Positions 44,331 through 52,234 of a stretch of DNA of 64,000 bases are shown here, in pieces. Position numbers and translations under genes: made by a program. The notes beneath the pieces are model-generated. The model saw only the letters and a list, made by a program, of their open reading frames with translations, did not search any database and was not told where the DNA came from. Each line of letters starts with the position of its first letter. The first letter of the stretch is position 1. The stretch comes from Bacillus sp. FJAT-27245 (lineage in GTDB: Bacteria; Bacillota; Bacilli; Bacillales; Cytobacillaceae), in contig NZ_LIGI01000001.1 of assembly GCF_001273955.1 (NCBI RefSeq), positions 4,381,113-4,445,112 on the forward strand, in the 5' to 3' direction.

Positions 44331-44355
44331 CCTGACACCCTCATTCAAAGCTTTG

Positions 44356-44533
44356 GAAAAGATAGTTCTCCACAATTCGTTGAAATTGTGACAGTTCTGC
44401 CCCTTTCGAGTGCAGCCCCAGCTCTCTGAAAACAGTGATATCAGAAGCTTCGGCGATTTATCCTTTTTCCTATTTTCATAGATTTCACTGAATCTCCAAT
44501 AGGATACTCCTTTAAATCGCGACCTCTACCTCA
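44356..44533 (-). ncRNA. Lysine riboswitch (L-box) aptamer
   Basis: Read on the minus strand, the segment carries the L-box landmarks in order: P1 5' strand GAGGTAG and AGAGGTCGCGA, AAGGAGTATCC, TTGGAGA, GTGAAA, GATAAATCGCCGAAGC, GGGGCTGC...AAAGGGGCAGAACTGTC, and the closing GGAGAACTATCTTT that pairs with the 5' P1 strand. The spacing follows the Bacillus subtilis lysC leader. With lysine bound, P1 forms and the downstream terminator stops transcription. This strongly suggests that the ABC importer carries lysine. Confidence 0.87.
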
Positions 44534-44561
44534 TCTCAAATGCCCGAAAAGATGAGGTTTT
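44529..44561. other. Hairpin overlapping the 5' strand of lysine-riboswitch P1
   Basis: CCTCATCT / AGATGAGG stem just 5' of the aptamer in the minus-strand RNA. Its 3' arm contains the GAGG that also forms P1, so it could compete with aptamer closure. On the plus strand it is followed by TTTTATTATT and could act as a terminator. Confidence 0.45.
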
Positions 44562-44588
44562 ATTATTCAGTTTATTGTGATAGCATTC

Positions 44589-44617
44589 AGTATAGATTAA
44601 TATTTATACACTTGCAA
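44589..44617 (-). promoter_or_regulatory. Promoter of the lysine-riboswitch/ABC operon
   Basis: On the minus strand TTGCAA (44612-44617), a 17-base spacer and TATACT (44589-44594). The -35 lies in the palindrome ACTTGCAAGT. Confidence 0.6.
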
Positions 44618-44655
44618 GTATAAAATTACTTGGTTTTTTAACCATTATAAAAAGC

Positions 44656-44683
44656 TTGACTAATATTTATCAATTGGTATACA
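44656..44683 (+). promoter_or_regulatory. Promoter of the rocB-like gene
   Basis: TTGACT (44656-44661), a 16-base spacer and TATACA (44678-44683), 42 bases before the start codon. Confidence 0.6.
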
Positions 44684-44724
44684 TTTTTCTACAATATCAA
44701 TCTTTTAAAAAAGGAGCTAGAACC

Positions 44725-46374
44725 ATGCTGCAATGCCGCGAGGATGTATTGGCATTCACGAACCAACTCGTGAATATTGAGAGTATAGTAAATACAAAGG
44801 GTGAAAAGGCACTTGCCCATTCCTTATACACACTTATTTCTTCATTTCCCTATTTTTCGAAAAATCCTTCACACATTTTGCTGCCGCAAACCATACAGGA
44901 TGAACATGAAAGATACAATGTGATGGCTTTTGTCAAAGGTACAAAAGGAAGCAGCAACCGTACGGTAATCCTGATGGGACATATGGACACGGTTGGTACC
45001 GATGATTTTACTCAGCTTCAGGAATATGCATGTTTTCCGGATCAACTGATGGAAGCATTAAAAAGCGAGGAACTGCCTGCTTCGGCTAAGGAACATTTAG
45101 ATTCCGGCGACTGGCTGTTTGGCAGAGGCGTCCTTGATATGAAAAGCGGGGTCGCCAGTAATATTTATCTACTAAAACACTATTCTGAGCATCCGGAAGA
45201 GTTGGATGGAAACATTGTCTTTTTGGCTGAATGTGATGAAGAGGACAGCTCCCATGGGGTTCTATCTGCATTAAAGGTATTGAAAAATTGGAAACAGGAG
45301 CATGGTTTTGACTATGTGGCGGCGATTAATGCCGATTTTGTGTCTCCGCGCCATCAGGGCGATGAAAATCGCTATATTTATATGGGAACTGTCGGAAAGC
45401 TGCTTCCGTCGTTTTTTATTACCGGGGCGGAAACACATGTAGGCTCCTGCTTTGAAGGGCTAGATCCCAATTTTATTGCGGCCGAGCTGACAAAACAAAT
45501 CGATTATAATCCTGAGCTTTGTAACGAGGCCCTTGGGGAAATGACGGTCCCGCCAGTGTCTTTAAAGCAGATGGACCTAAAACCGTCCTATACGGTCCAG
45601 ACTGCCTTGGCTTCCTATGTTTACTACAACTTTTTCATCCATTCCTGGTCTCCAAAAGATGTGCTGATAAAGTTGAAAGAACAGGCCCAAATTGCTTTTG
45701 AGAAGGCATTGAATTCCTTTGATGAACGATACAAACAGTACAGCAGCCTAAGCGGGGAACCTTATGTAAAACATCTATGGGAACCTAGAGTGCTCACTTA
45801 CGAGGAAATGGAAGATTTGTTGGTGCAGGAGCATGGTGATGCGTTCGGGGCGCATATGGATCAATTTAAAGAAGTGCTGATGCTCGATAAGGAACTGGAC
45901 ACAAGAATGTTTGCAGCGAAAGTCGTTGAGGAAGCATGGAAATGGATGAAGGATAAAAACCCTGCAATTATCGTGTTTTACTCATCCCTCTATTCCCCGC
46001 GAATTGAGCTATCCGGCAAGACCGTCCAGGAACAATCGTTAATTGATGCGTTAAATCAGGCTGTGGAAACCATTCAGCCATCATATCCATACCCGATTGT
46101 GACGCGGAATTTCTTCCCGTATATATCGGACATGAGCTTTGTGGCCTTAAGCGACGATGAAGAAGGAATCCAAGCTGTTTCAAACAATAATCCCGGCTGG
46201 GGAACGAAGCATTACGTCGAGTATCAAGACATCCGTGATCTAAATGTACCGGTAATAAATATCGGCCCTTATGGGGTGGATGCCCATAAAAAACTCGAAA
46301 GAATGGAAATGACCTATTCTCTTGAAGTGGTGCCGAATCTTACTAATCTCGTCATTCAACAGCTTTTAGCATAG
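44725..46374 (+). CDS. RocB-like M20 family peptidase
   Basis: A 549-residue M20 metallopeptidase resembling Bacillus RocB, which is associated with arginine catabolism although its exact reaction is not established. Metal motifs: 'VILMGHMDTVGTDDF', 'WLFGRGVLDMKSGVAS' (bridging Asp), 'FLAECDEEDSSHG' (Glu pair); long inserted regions make it larger than DapE/ArgE. The ATG at 44725 follows AAGGAG; the frame continues upstream to 44656 but without a ribosome binding site. It is a single-gene unit divergent from the lysine-controlled ABC operon. Confidence 0.82.
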   Translation: MLQCREDVLAFTNQLVNIESIVNTKGEKALAHSLYTLISSFPYFSKNPSHILLPQTIQDEHERYNVMAFVKGTKGSSNRTVILMGHMDTVGTDDFTQLQEYACFPDQLMEALKSEELPASAKEHLDSGDWLFGRGVLDMKSGVASNIYLLKHYSEHPEELDGNIVFLAECDEEDSSHGVLSALKVLKNWKQEHGFDYVAAINADFVSPRHQGDENRYIYMGTVGKLLPSFFITGAETHVGSCFEGLDPNFIAAELTKQIDYNPELCNEALGEMTVPPVSLKQMDLKPSYTVQTALASYVYYNFFIHSWSPKDVLIKLKEQAQIAFEKALNSFDERYKQYSSLSGEPYVKHLWEPRVLTYEEMEDLLVQEHGDAFGAHMDQFKEVLMLDKELDTRMFAAKVVEEAWKWMKDKNPAIIVFYSSLYSPRIELSGKTVQEQSLIDALNQAVETIQPSYPYPIVTRNFFPYISDMSFVALSDDEEGIQAVSNNNPGWGTKHYVEYQDIRDLNVPVINIGPYGVDAHKKLERMEMTYSLEVVPNLTNLVIQQLLA

Positions 46375-46377
46375 AAA

Positions 46378-46401
46378 TGGGGTGTCCTTCCGGGGGCACC
46401 C
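46378..46401 (+). other. GC-rich hairpin after the rocB-like gene
   Basis: GGGTGTCC / GGGGCACCC with a five-base loop, no T-tract; a weak terminator or 3' stabiliser. Confidence 0.4.
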
Positions 46402-46530
46402 TAAGCCTTCCATTCCCCGAATAATGTCGAGGAATTCGGCAAAATGGGGGTGAAAACAGCGTACTATGTCTTAACTATGGTCCAATAGAGCTTTTCAATT
46501 GAATCTTAATCTCAACTTTGATTATTCCAT

Positions 46531-47409
46531 TCAATGCATTGTCTTAATAAGCTCAAATAGCTTTAATATACTCTCAGGGAATGTACGGTTTTTCATTTTG
46601 CTTAAGTATACATTGCGATTTAGAAACTCACTATTCACTGGGCGTGCAAGTAAATTTTCTGATAAATACTGTGTAACATAGTGTTGAGGCAAGATGGCAA
46701 TTCCTAACCCTTCCTCTACTAATACTTTTATCATTTCAAACCTTTCTATTTTATACTGAATACGCGGTGTAACATTTTCTTGTTTAAATGCTTTTAATAT
46801 TTGTGCACTTGTTTGGAACTCTGGTATCCCTATGATTAATGACTCTCCAGAAAAGTCTGACATCGTTATTTCTTCCTTCATTGCAAAAGGATGATCTTTT
46901 CTTGTTAACACAACGTACGGTTCGGTATACAATAATTCACTCTCTATTTCATTATCTACAATATGCTGATTCGTAATAACCGCATGCACATTTAAACCTA
47001 ACAATGATTGACGCACGGTTTTATTATACAGTGTATCAATTATTGTAAATTGATTATTTGGGTATAGCTTTTGATACGCAATAATTACTTGTGAGAGCCA
47101 ATAATTTGCTGATTCAATTATGCCTAATCGAATTTCCAAATGCTCCCCTTTTGCTAACTCCTTTACCACGATATCCATTACTTCAAATTGGATAATTAAC
47201 TTTTTAGCATGTTCATAAAATTGGTATCCTAATTCCGTTAATTGAAATTTTTTCCTCGTTCGATCTATAAGCGGTGCATTGATTTCTTGTTCCAGAGCTT
47301 TTATTGCATTACTTAATGAAGGCTGTGAAATATGTAAAGCCTTTGCTGCCCTTGAAAAACTTTGATATTTTACTGTCGCAATAAAATAATTCATTTTCCT
47401 TAAATCCAT
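46531..47409 (-). CDS. LysR family regulator of the hutG-gltS unit
   Basis: A 292-residue LysR-type regulator with N-terminal winged helix 'YQSFSRAAKALHISQPSLSN' and the co-inducer domain behind it ('EIRLGIIESANYWLSQVI', 'GLGIAILPQHYV'). It is divergent from hutG with 118 bases between the starts, the usual arrangement for a LysR activator and its target. A perfect 15-base palindrome lies in that gap. Confidence 0.88.
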   Translation of the reverse strand: MDLRKMNYFIATVKYQSFSRAAKALHISQPSLSNAIKALEQEINAPLIDRTRKKFQLTELGYQFYEHAKKLIIQFEVMDIVVKELAKGEHLEIRLGIIESANYWLSQVIIAYQKLYPNNQFTIIDTLYNKTVRQSLLGLNVHAVITNQHIVDNEIESELLYTEPYVVLTRKDHPFAMKEEITMSDFSGESLIIGIPEFQTSAQILKAFKQENVTPRIQYKIERFEMIKVLVEEGLGIAILPQHYVTQYLSENLLARPVNSEFLNRNVYLSKMKNRTFPESILKLFELIKTMH

Positions 47410-47424
47410 TTTGCTACCCCATTT

Positions 47425-47439
47425 ATAGTTTTAAACTAT
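47425..47439. promoter_or_regulatory. Probable LysR-binding palindrome
   Basis: ATAGTTTTAAACTAT, a perfect palindrome containing a T-N11-A LysR box, 16 bases upstream of the lysR start and about 90 bases before hutG. A looser inverted repeat (GATATTT / AAATATC) lies further toward hutG. Confidence 0.55.
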
Positions 47440-47527
47440 TATAAGTTTAAAAAATGATATTTGTAATAATAAATGTTAGAAAATATAATAAAAATATCAT
47501 TTTTCCGATTTTTAAGAGGTGAATACA

Positions 47528-48457
47528 TTGTATAAAAAAACAAATCCAGAAATCTGGCAAGGTCGCACCGATCACAATACAGATTCTACTTACTTTCGTT
47601 ATCACCAAATTGTCCAAGTGGCCACAACAATTAAACAAGGGGCAATTGGATTAATTGGCTTTGCCTGCGATGAGGGGGTACGCCGTAACAATGGCCGTGT
47701 TGGTGCAAAAGATGCTCCTGATACCTTACGTAAGCAGTTAGCTCCGTTACCATGGCGTAATCATAATCACGAAAATTCACTAATTGACCTGGGGAATATC
47801 ATTTGTGAAGGTCATGAATTAGAGCATGCTCAACGGGAACTGGGGGATAAAGTTTCTGACATTGTAACAAAAGGAAAGGCTATTGTACTTGGGGGCGGGC
47901 ATGAAACATTATACGGACAATATTTAGGTGTGCGAAAAGCAGTAGGTCCGGACGCTTCAATCGGTTTGCTAAATATTGATGCGCACTTTGATATGCGTTC
48001 GTATGACAAACAAACTTCGTCGGGTACAATGTTTAAACAAATTTTAGACGAGGATCCGAATGCCCATTATTTTGTATGTGGTATCCAGCAATATGGCAAT
48101 ACGACTGCATTATTTAATACAGCAGATCAATATAATGTGCAGTACTTTTTAGACGAACAGTTGGATTCAGCTCAGTTCACTACAGCATTAAATGACTTTA
48201 TGGATGCACATGATGTTTTACTCGTTACGCTTTGTATGGATGTTTTAAATGCTGCTGAAGCTCCCGGTGTCAGTGCACCATCGCCATTTGGTTTATCTGC
48301 TTTAAAAGTTCGTGGCATTCTGCGCCAAATGGTTTCGCACAAAAAGACTGTAAGCTTCAGTATTTGTGAAGTCAACCCTTCACTTGATGTAGGTAACAGA
48401 ACAGAAAAATTAGGGGCATACTTTATAAATGAAGTAATTATGAACAGTTTCGAATAA
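47528..48457 (+). CDS. hutG: Formimidoylglutamase
   Basis: A 309-residue arginase-family enzyme that splits N-formimidoyl-L-glutamate into glutamate and formamide, the last step of histidine degradation. The manganese-binding motifs are 'GGGHETLYGQY', 'NIDAHFDMRSY' and 'TLCMDVLNAAEAPGVSAPSP'; the last differs from arginase's 'SxDxD' but matches the staphylococcal-type HutG. TTG at 47528 is chosen with AGAGGTG seven bases upstream; GTG at 47519 overlaps that site. No other hut genes are in the window. Confidence 0.88.
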   Translation: MYKKTNPEIWQGRTDHNTDSTYFRYHQIVQVATTIKQGAIGLIGFACDEGVRRNNGRVGAKDAPDTLRKQLAPLPWRNHNHENSLIDLGNIICEGHELEHAQRELGDKVSDIVTKGKAIVLGGGHETLYGQYLGVRKAVGPDASIGLLNIDAHFDMRSYDKQTSSGTMFKQILDEDPNAHYFVCGIQQYGNTTALFNTADQYNVQYFLDEQLDSAQFTTALNDFMDAHDVLLVTLCMDVLNAAEAPGVSAPSPFGLSALKVRGILRQMVSHKKTVSFSICEVNPSLDVGNRTEKLGAYFINEVIMNSFE

Positions 48458-48474
48458 AATAAAGGGGGATTTGT

Positions 48475-49653
48475 ATGGCATTGAATCAAATTACCACTCT
48501 ATGCCTAGCAGTAGCATTATTTTTAATAGGATCTTTTTTAGTTAAAAGGATAAATTTTTTAAATCGTTTCTGTATTCCAGCACCGGTAATTGGTGGCTTG
48601 CTCTTTGCTATTTTAGCAACGATGTTAAAAAGTTATAATATTCTTCAAATTACATTAGACACTTCACTACAATCCATTTTCATGATTACATTCTTTACAA
48701 CGATTGGACTTGGTGCGAGTTTCAAACTTGTTAAATTGGGTGGGAAATTGTTAGTCATTTATTGGGTAGCTTGTGGATTCTTAGCTTTAATGCAAAATTT
48801 AATTGGGGTTTCACTAGCGAAAGTAATGGATATTCATCCATTACTCGGCGTTATGGCTGGAGCTGTTTCAATGGAAGGTGGACATGGTGCTGCCGCTGCT
48901 TATGGTGAAACAATTGAAGGTTTAGGTGTAGCTTCTGCAGTAACAATTGGTATGTCTGCAGCTACGTGTGGATTAGTAGCTGGGGGACTTGTAGGTGGCC
49001 CAGCTGTACAATACTTAATTCGCAAATTCAACCTAAATCCATCTTCTGAAGAAGCAGAAGAATACATTGAAAAAGCACAAAATCCGATTACAGAAAAATC
49101 ATTTATGAAGCAAGTTTTTTTAATCACATTCTGTATGGCTGCTGGTACTTATATCGCAGAATGGTTTTCTACTTTGACAGGATTCGTATTACCAGGTTAT
49201 GTAGGTGCCATGTTCACAGCTGTAATTGTTCGTAACATCGTTGATCGCTTTAACCCTGAATTAATCAACATGAACGAAATCAACTTAATCGGCGATATTT
49301 CTCTTGGTATTTTCTTATCAATGGCATTAATGAGCATTAAATTATGGGAAATCGCTGATTTAGCCTTACCATTACTCATCATTGTTTTAGCTCAAGTAAT
49401 CTTCATCGTGTTATTCGGGGTGTTTGTTCTTTTCCGCTTACTTGGCAAAAACTACGATGCAGCGATTATGGTATCAGGTTTCCTTGGTCATGGTCTTGGT
49501 GCAACGCCAAATGCTATGGCCAATATGTCGGCTGTCGTTTCTAAATTTGGTCCCTCACGCAAAGCATTCCTAATTGTGCCAATCGTAGGAGCCTTCTTAA
49601 TTGACATGTTCGGCATGCCAATTATTATTACAACAATTAATATGTTTAAATAA
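48475..49653 (+). CDS. gltS: Sodium/glutamate symporter
   Basis: A 392-residue membrane transporter of the GltS (ESS) family with the two characteristic glycine-rich re-entrant loops: 'MEGGHGAAAAYGETIEGLG' and 'GFLGHGLGATPNAMANM'. It lies 17 bases after hutG with an AAAGGGGG ribosome binding site. Coupling to formimidoylglutamase suggests import of formimidoylglutamate or movement of the glutamate produced; the latter assignment is inference. Confidence 0.93.
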   Translation: MALNQITTLCLAVALFLIGSFLVKRINFLNRFCIPAPVIGGLLFAILATMLKSYNILQITLDTSLQSIFMITFFTTIGLGASFKLVKLGGKLLVIYWVACGFLALMQNLIGVSLAKVMDIHPLLGVMAGAVSMEGGHGAAAAYGETIEGLGVASAVTIGMSAATCGLVAGGLVGGPAVQYLIRKFNLNPSSEEAEEYIEKAQNPITEKSFMKQVFLITFCMAAGTYIAEWFSTLTGFVLPGYVGAMFTAVIVRNIVDRFNPELINMNEINLIGDISLGIFLSMALMSIKLWEIADLALPLLIIVLAQVIFIVLFGVFVLFRLLGKNYDAAIMVSGFLGHGLGATPNAMANMSAVVSKFGPSRKAFLIVPIVGAFLIDMFGMPIIITTINMFK

Positions 49654-49677
49654 GAGTGCCTAGCAATTATATTATTC

Positions 49678-49719
49678 AAAAAGCACAAACCTTGAGTGAA
49701 GTGGGTTTGTGCTTTTTTA
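49678..49719 (+). terminator. Terminator of the hutG-gltS unit
   Basis: AAAAAGCACAAACC / GGTTTGTGCTTTTT with a 12-base loop and T-tract. Confidence 0.92.
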
Positions 49720-49920
49720 GATTGTAAACCGTGTGCGTGTTGTGTACTATTCATTCGCAATCAACTATAACACCGTCAACTTGCAAATCGAATACTAACC
49801 ATTAACAATAGCACGGCTATTTCAGCTTATATTTTCAAGTTACAAAAGTCTTATTTACTTATGGATAGACTTGCTTTAGTCATTTATATACCAAAAGCAA
49901 AGGAATTCAGCATAAACGCA

Positions 49921-49977
49921 AAAAGAGGCCAGTCCATCAGTTTAGTATTACTATATTGAACCGGGGAACTGGTCTCA
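49921..49977 (-). terminator. Terminator of the RraA-like gene
   Basis: On the minus strand GAGACCAGT / ACTGGCCTC followed by TTTTTGCG. Bases 49720-49920 show no other feature. Confidence 0.75.
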
Positions 49978-49988
49978 AAACTTACAAC

Positions 49989-50657
49989 TTAAAATTTTAA
50001 ACCTTTCTTTTTTAATGTTTTGTCTATCCAACTTCTGTCTAATGTACCAGCCTCAATTTGAGTGAGCATCTCTTGTTCATGAGCGTATATTGCTTTTGCT
50101 CTTTCTAGCACCTTTTCCGCCTGTCCATAAGGGACAACCACTACCCCATCGTTATCACCTACAATAACATCACCCGGATTCACTGAAACACCGGCACAGC
50201 TAATAGAAACATTGATTTGTCCCGGCCCTTCTTTGAAAGGGCCCCCAGGGTTCACGCCTTTTGCAAAAACGGGAAAACCGATTTGTTTTATCGCTTCCGC
50301 ATCTCTGATCGCTCCATCTACTACATAGCCGGAAATGCGATTTCTCTTCCCAATCATACACATCATTTCTCCTAATAATGCTCTGCTAATATCTCCACCG
50401 GCATCCACAACAATAACATCGCCAGGAGATGCTATCTCGATCGCTTTATGAAACATCAAATTGTCCCTAGGCATTGTTTTTACTGTCAAAGCCTGCCCAA
50501 CCATTTGAACATCCGGTTTATTAAAATGTGCAACTCCTATCATTGCATTAAATATTCCCATTGCATCGGCAATAATTGTAGTACTAATAGCACCTAACCC
50601 ATCGATTATTTCTTGAGGCAATTTTGTATATGAAGGTTCGATACGTAAATCTAACAT
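49989..50657 (-). CDS. RraA-family protein (HMG/CHA aldolase-like)
   Basis: A 222-residue RraA-fold protein. 'GDVIVVDAGGDISRALLGEMM', 'GYVVDGAIRDAEAIKQIGFP' and 'GDVIVGDNDGVVVVP' match the group that includes 4-hydroxy-4-methyl-2-oxoglutarate aldolase, dimethylmenaquinone methyltransferase-named proteins and true RraA; the 'DG.IRD' motif is shared by the aldolases. The ATG at 50657 follows AAAGGAGT; the longer frame to 50699 has no ribosome binding site. It ends a minus-strand cluster of catabolic-type enzymes. Confidence 0.82.
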   Translation of the reverse strand: MLDLRIEPSYTKLPQEIIDGLGAISTTIIADAMGIFNAMIGVAHFNKPDVQMVGQALTVKTMPRDNLMFHKAIEIASPGDVIVVDAGGDISRALLGEMMCMIGKRNRISGYVVDGAIRDAEAIKQIGFPVFAKGVNPGGPFKEGPGQINVSISCAGVSVNPGDVIVGDNDGVVVVPYGQAEKVLERAKAIYAHEQEMLTQIEAGTLDRSWIDKTLKKKGLKF

Positions 50658-50920
50658 GAATATCACTCCTTTAATTTGTTTTTCAGTACGATCAAGCAAC
50701 AGAATTGACTATTCTCAATCGAGATTAAATAGAGAGGGGGAGTAAATGATTAGCATTTCTCCCCTCCTCCAACTACTTTTCTTTTATTTCTTGCAAAAAA
50801 CTTAACAAGAGTCCCATACGATACCTAGAGGCTATTTTTTATTTTTTCGTTTGTCGATTATAGCTAGATTAACTTTTTACCCCCATCTAAAGCAGGACGG
50901 TGGTATGCATTTTGAAAGTA

Positions 50921-52180
50921 TTATCTAGCTGAAATTTTATGATTGGCGTTACTAAAACTGTCGACTAAATCCGCAGCAAATTCGGCTAACTGTAAATCAC
51001 AATCATGAGCCCCGATTAAAGAAATACCAAGTGGCACTTCGTGTTGTTTAACTAATGGCAGTGTCACTTGCGGTGTACCGGATAAAGGTGAAATACATAA
51101 TAATTTAGTCGATTGTGCACGTGTTGCATTTATTTCATCTAAAGAGCTACTTCTTAAAGGTGCTACAGAGGCAGCTGTAGGTAAGCATAGTAGTGTTCCT
51201 TCTGGTAAAATATCTTTCACTCTTTCAATAATAGCTTGTCTTTTATATAATGCTTCTTTATATTCGCTCATAGTAATGGTAGATGCCCACTCTAATCGTT
51301 CTTTTGGGCCTGATGAAAGATTCGGACGATATTTCCTTACCCAACCACCGTAACTTTCCCAAACTTCATATCCTTGAATAACTCTAAAAATTTCTGTCCA
51401 TTCTTCTAAACCATTAGGACTCACTTTTATATTTTCAACTATCTCAAAATGTTGTTTAAGATGGTTGACAGCAGGCTGTAATGCCTCCACAACATCTTTG
51501 TTGACCGAATCAAAACAATCCTCAGCGATGAGTAATCTATTAAACGTCACTTTTTTACTGTCATTTCCTAATACTTCTTTGGATACCCGTTTAAAAATAT
51601 CTGCATTTCTAGCAACATACCCAAGAACGTCCATGCTCTCACAATACGGAGCCTCTCCATCATTTGCAACACGTCCATAAGTAGGACGAATACCTAATAC
51701 TCCATTGTAACTTGCAGGAACCCGAACAGACCCTAGGCAGTCGCTTCCGTAAGCAAAATCTACTAAACCTCCAGCTGTAGCTGCGCCCGTCCCGCTCGAA
51801 GACCCTCCTGTAAAGCGTCTTGGGTCGTGAGGGTTAATTGGAGAACCATAATTCCAATTTTCACCACTTATACTGTAACATAGCTCATCACAAATCGTTT
51901 TCCCAACTAAATCTGCTCCAGCAGATAACGTTTTAGTGACAATACTAGAGGTAAAGTCATCTGGATCATGTGTCCGCAGCCATTCTGGATGGCCATTACT
52001 ATAAGTGCTTCCCAAAATTTTAAAAACATCTTTTACTGCAAAAACAAGTCCTTCGAGATTCCCCTCACCAGACCCTTTCAAAGCGATGTGGTTTTCACGA
52101 ACAAACGACTGTAGCGCATCAAAAGGCGGCTGATCAGAGACTGTTAAGCGAGCATTATTTAACATATTAATAGGAACCAT
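50921..52180 (-). CDS. Amidase signature family protein
   Basis: A 419-residue amidase with the Ser-cisSer-Lys site: lysine in 'FAVKDVFKI', serines in 'TGGSSSGTGAATAGG' and 'GSDCLGSVRVPAS'. The usual 'GGSIR' is 'LGSVR' here, keeping the catalytic serine. It hydrolyses an amide to acid and ammonia. The ATG at 52180 follows AAAGGTG by six bases; an in-frame GTG at 52189 overlaps that site. It lies 54 bases after the deaminase-like gene and probably acts on the same compound. Confidence 0.87.
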   Translation of the reverse strand: MVPINMLNNARLTVSDQPPFDALQSFVRENHIALKGSGEGNLEGLVFAVKDVFKILGSTYSNGHPEWLRTHDPDDFTSSIVTKTLSAGADLVGKTICDELCYSISGENWNYGSPINPHDPRRFTGGSSSGTGAATAGGLVDFAYGSDCLGSVRVPASYNGVLGIRPTYGRVANDGEAPYCESMDVLGYVARNADIFKRVSKEVLGNDSKKVTFNRLLIAEDCFDSVNKDVVEALQPAVNHLKQHFEIVENIKVSPNGLEEWTEIFRVIQGYEVWESYGGWVRKYRPNLSSGPKERLEWASTITMSEYKEALYKRQAIIERVKDILPEGTLLCLPTAASVAPLRSSSLDEINATRAQSTKLLCISPLSGTPQVTLPLVKQHEVPLGISLIGAHDCDLQLAEFAADLVDSFSNANHKISAR

Positions 52181-52234
52181 ATTTATCACCTTTCCTGAAT
52201 TAGTAGTAGATAGAAATAAACAGTCTATTTATTA

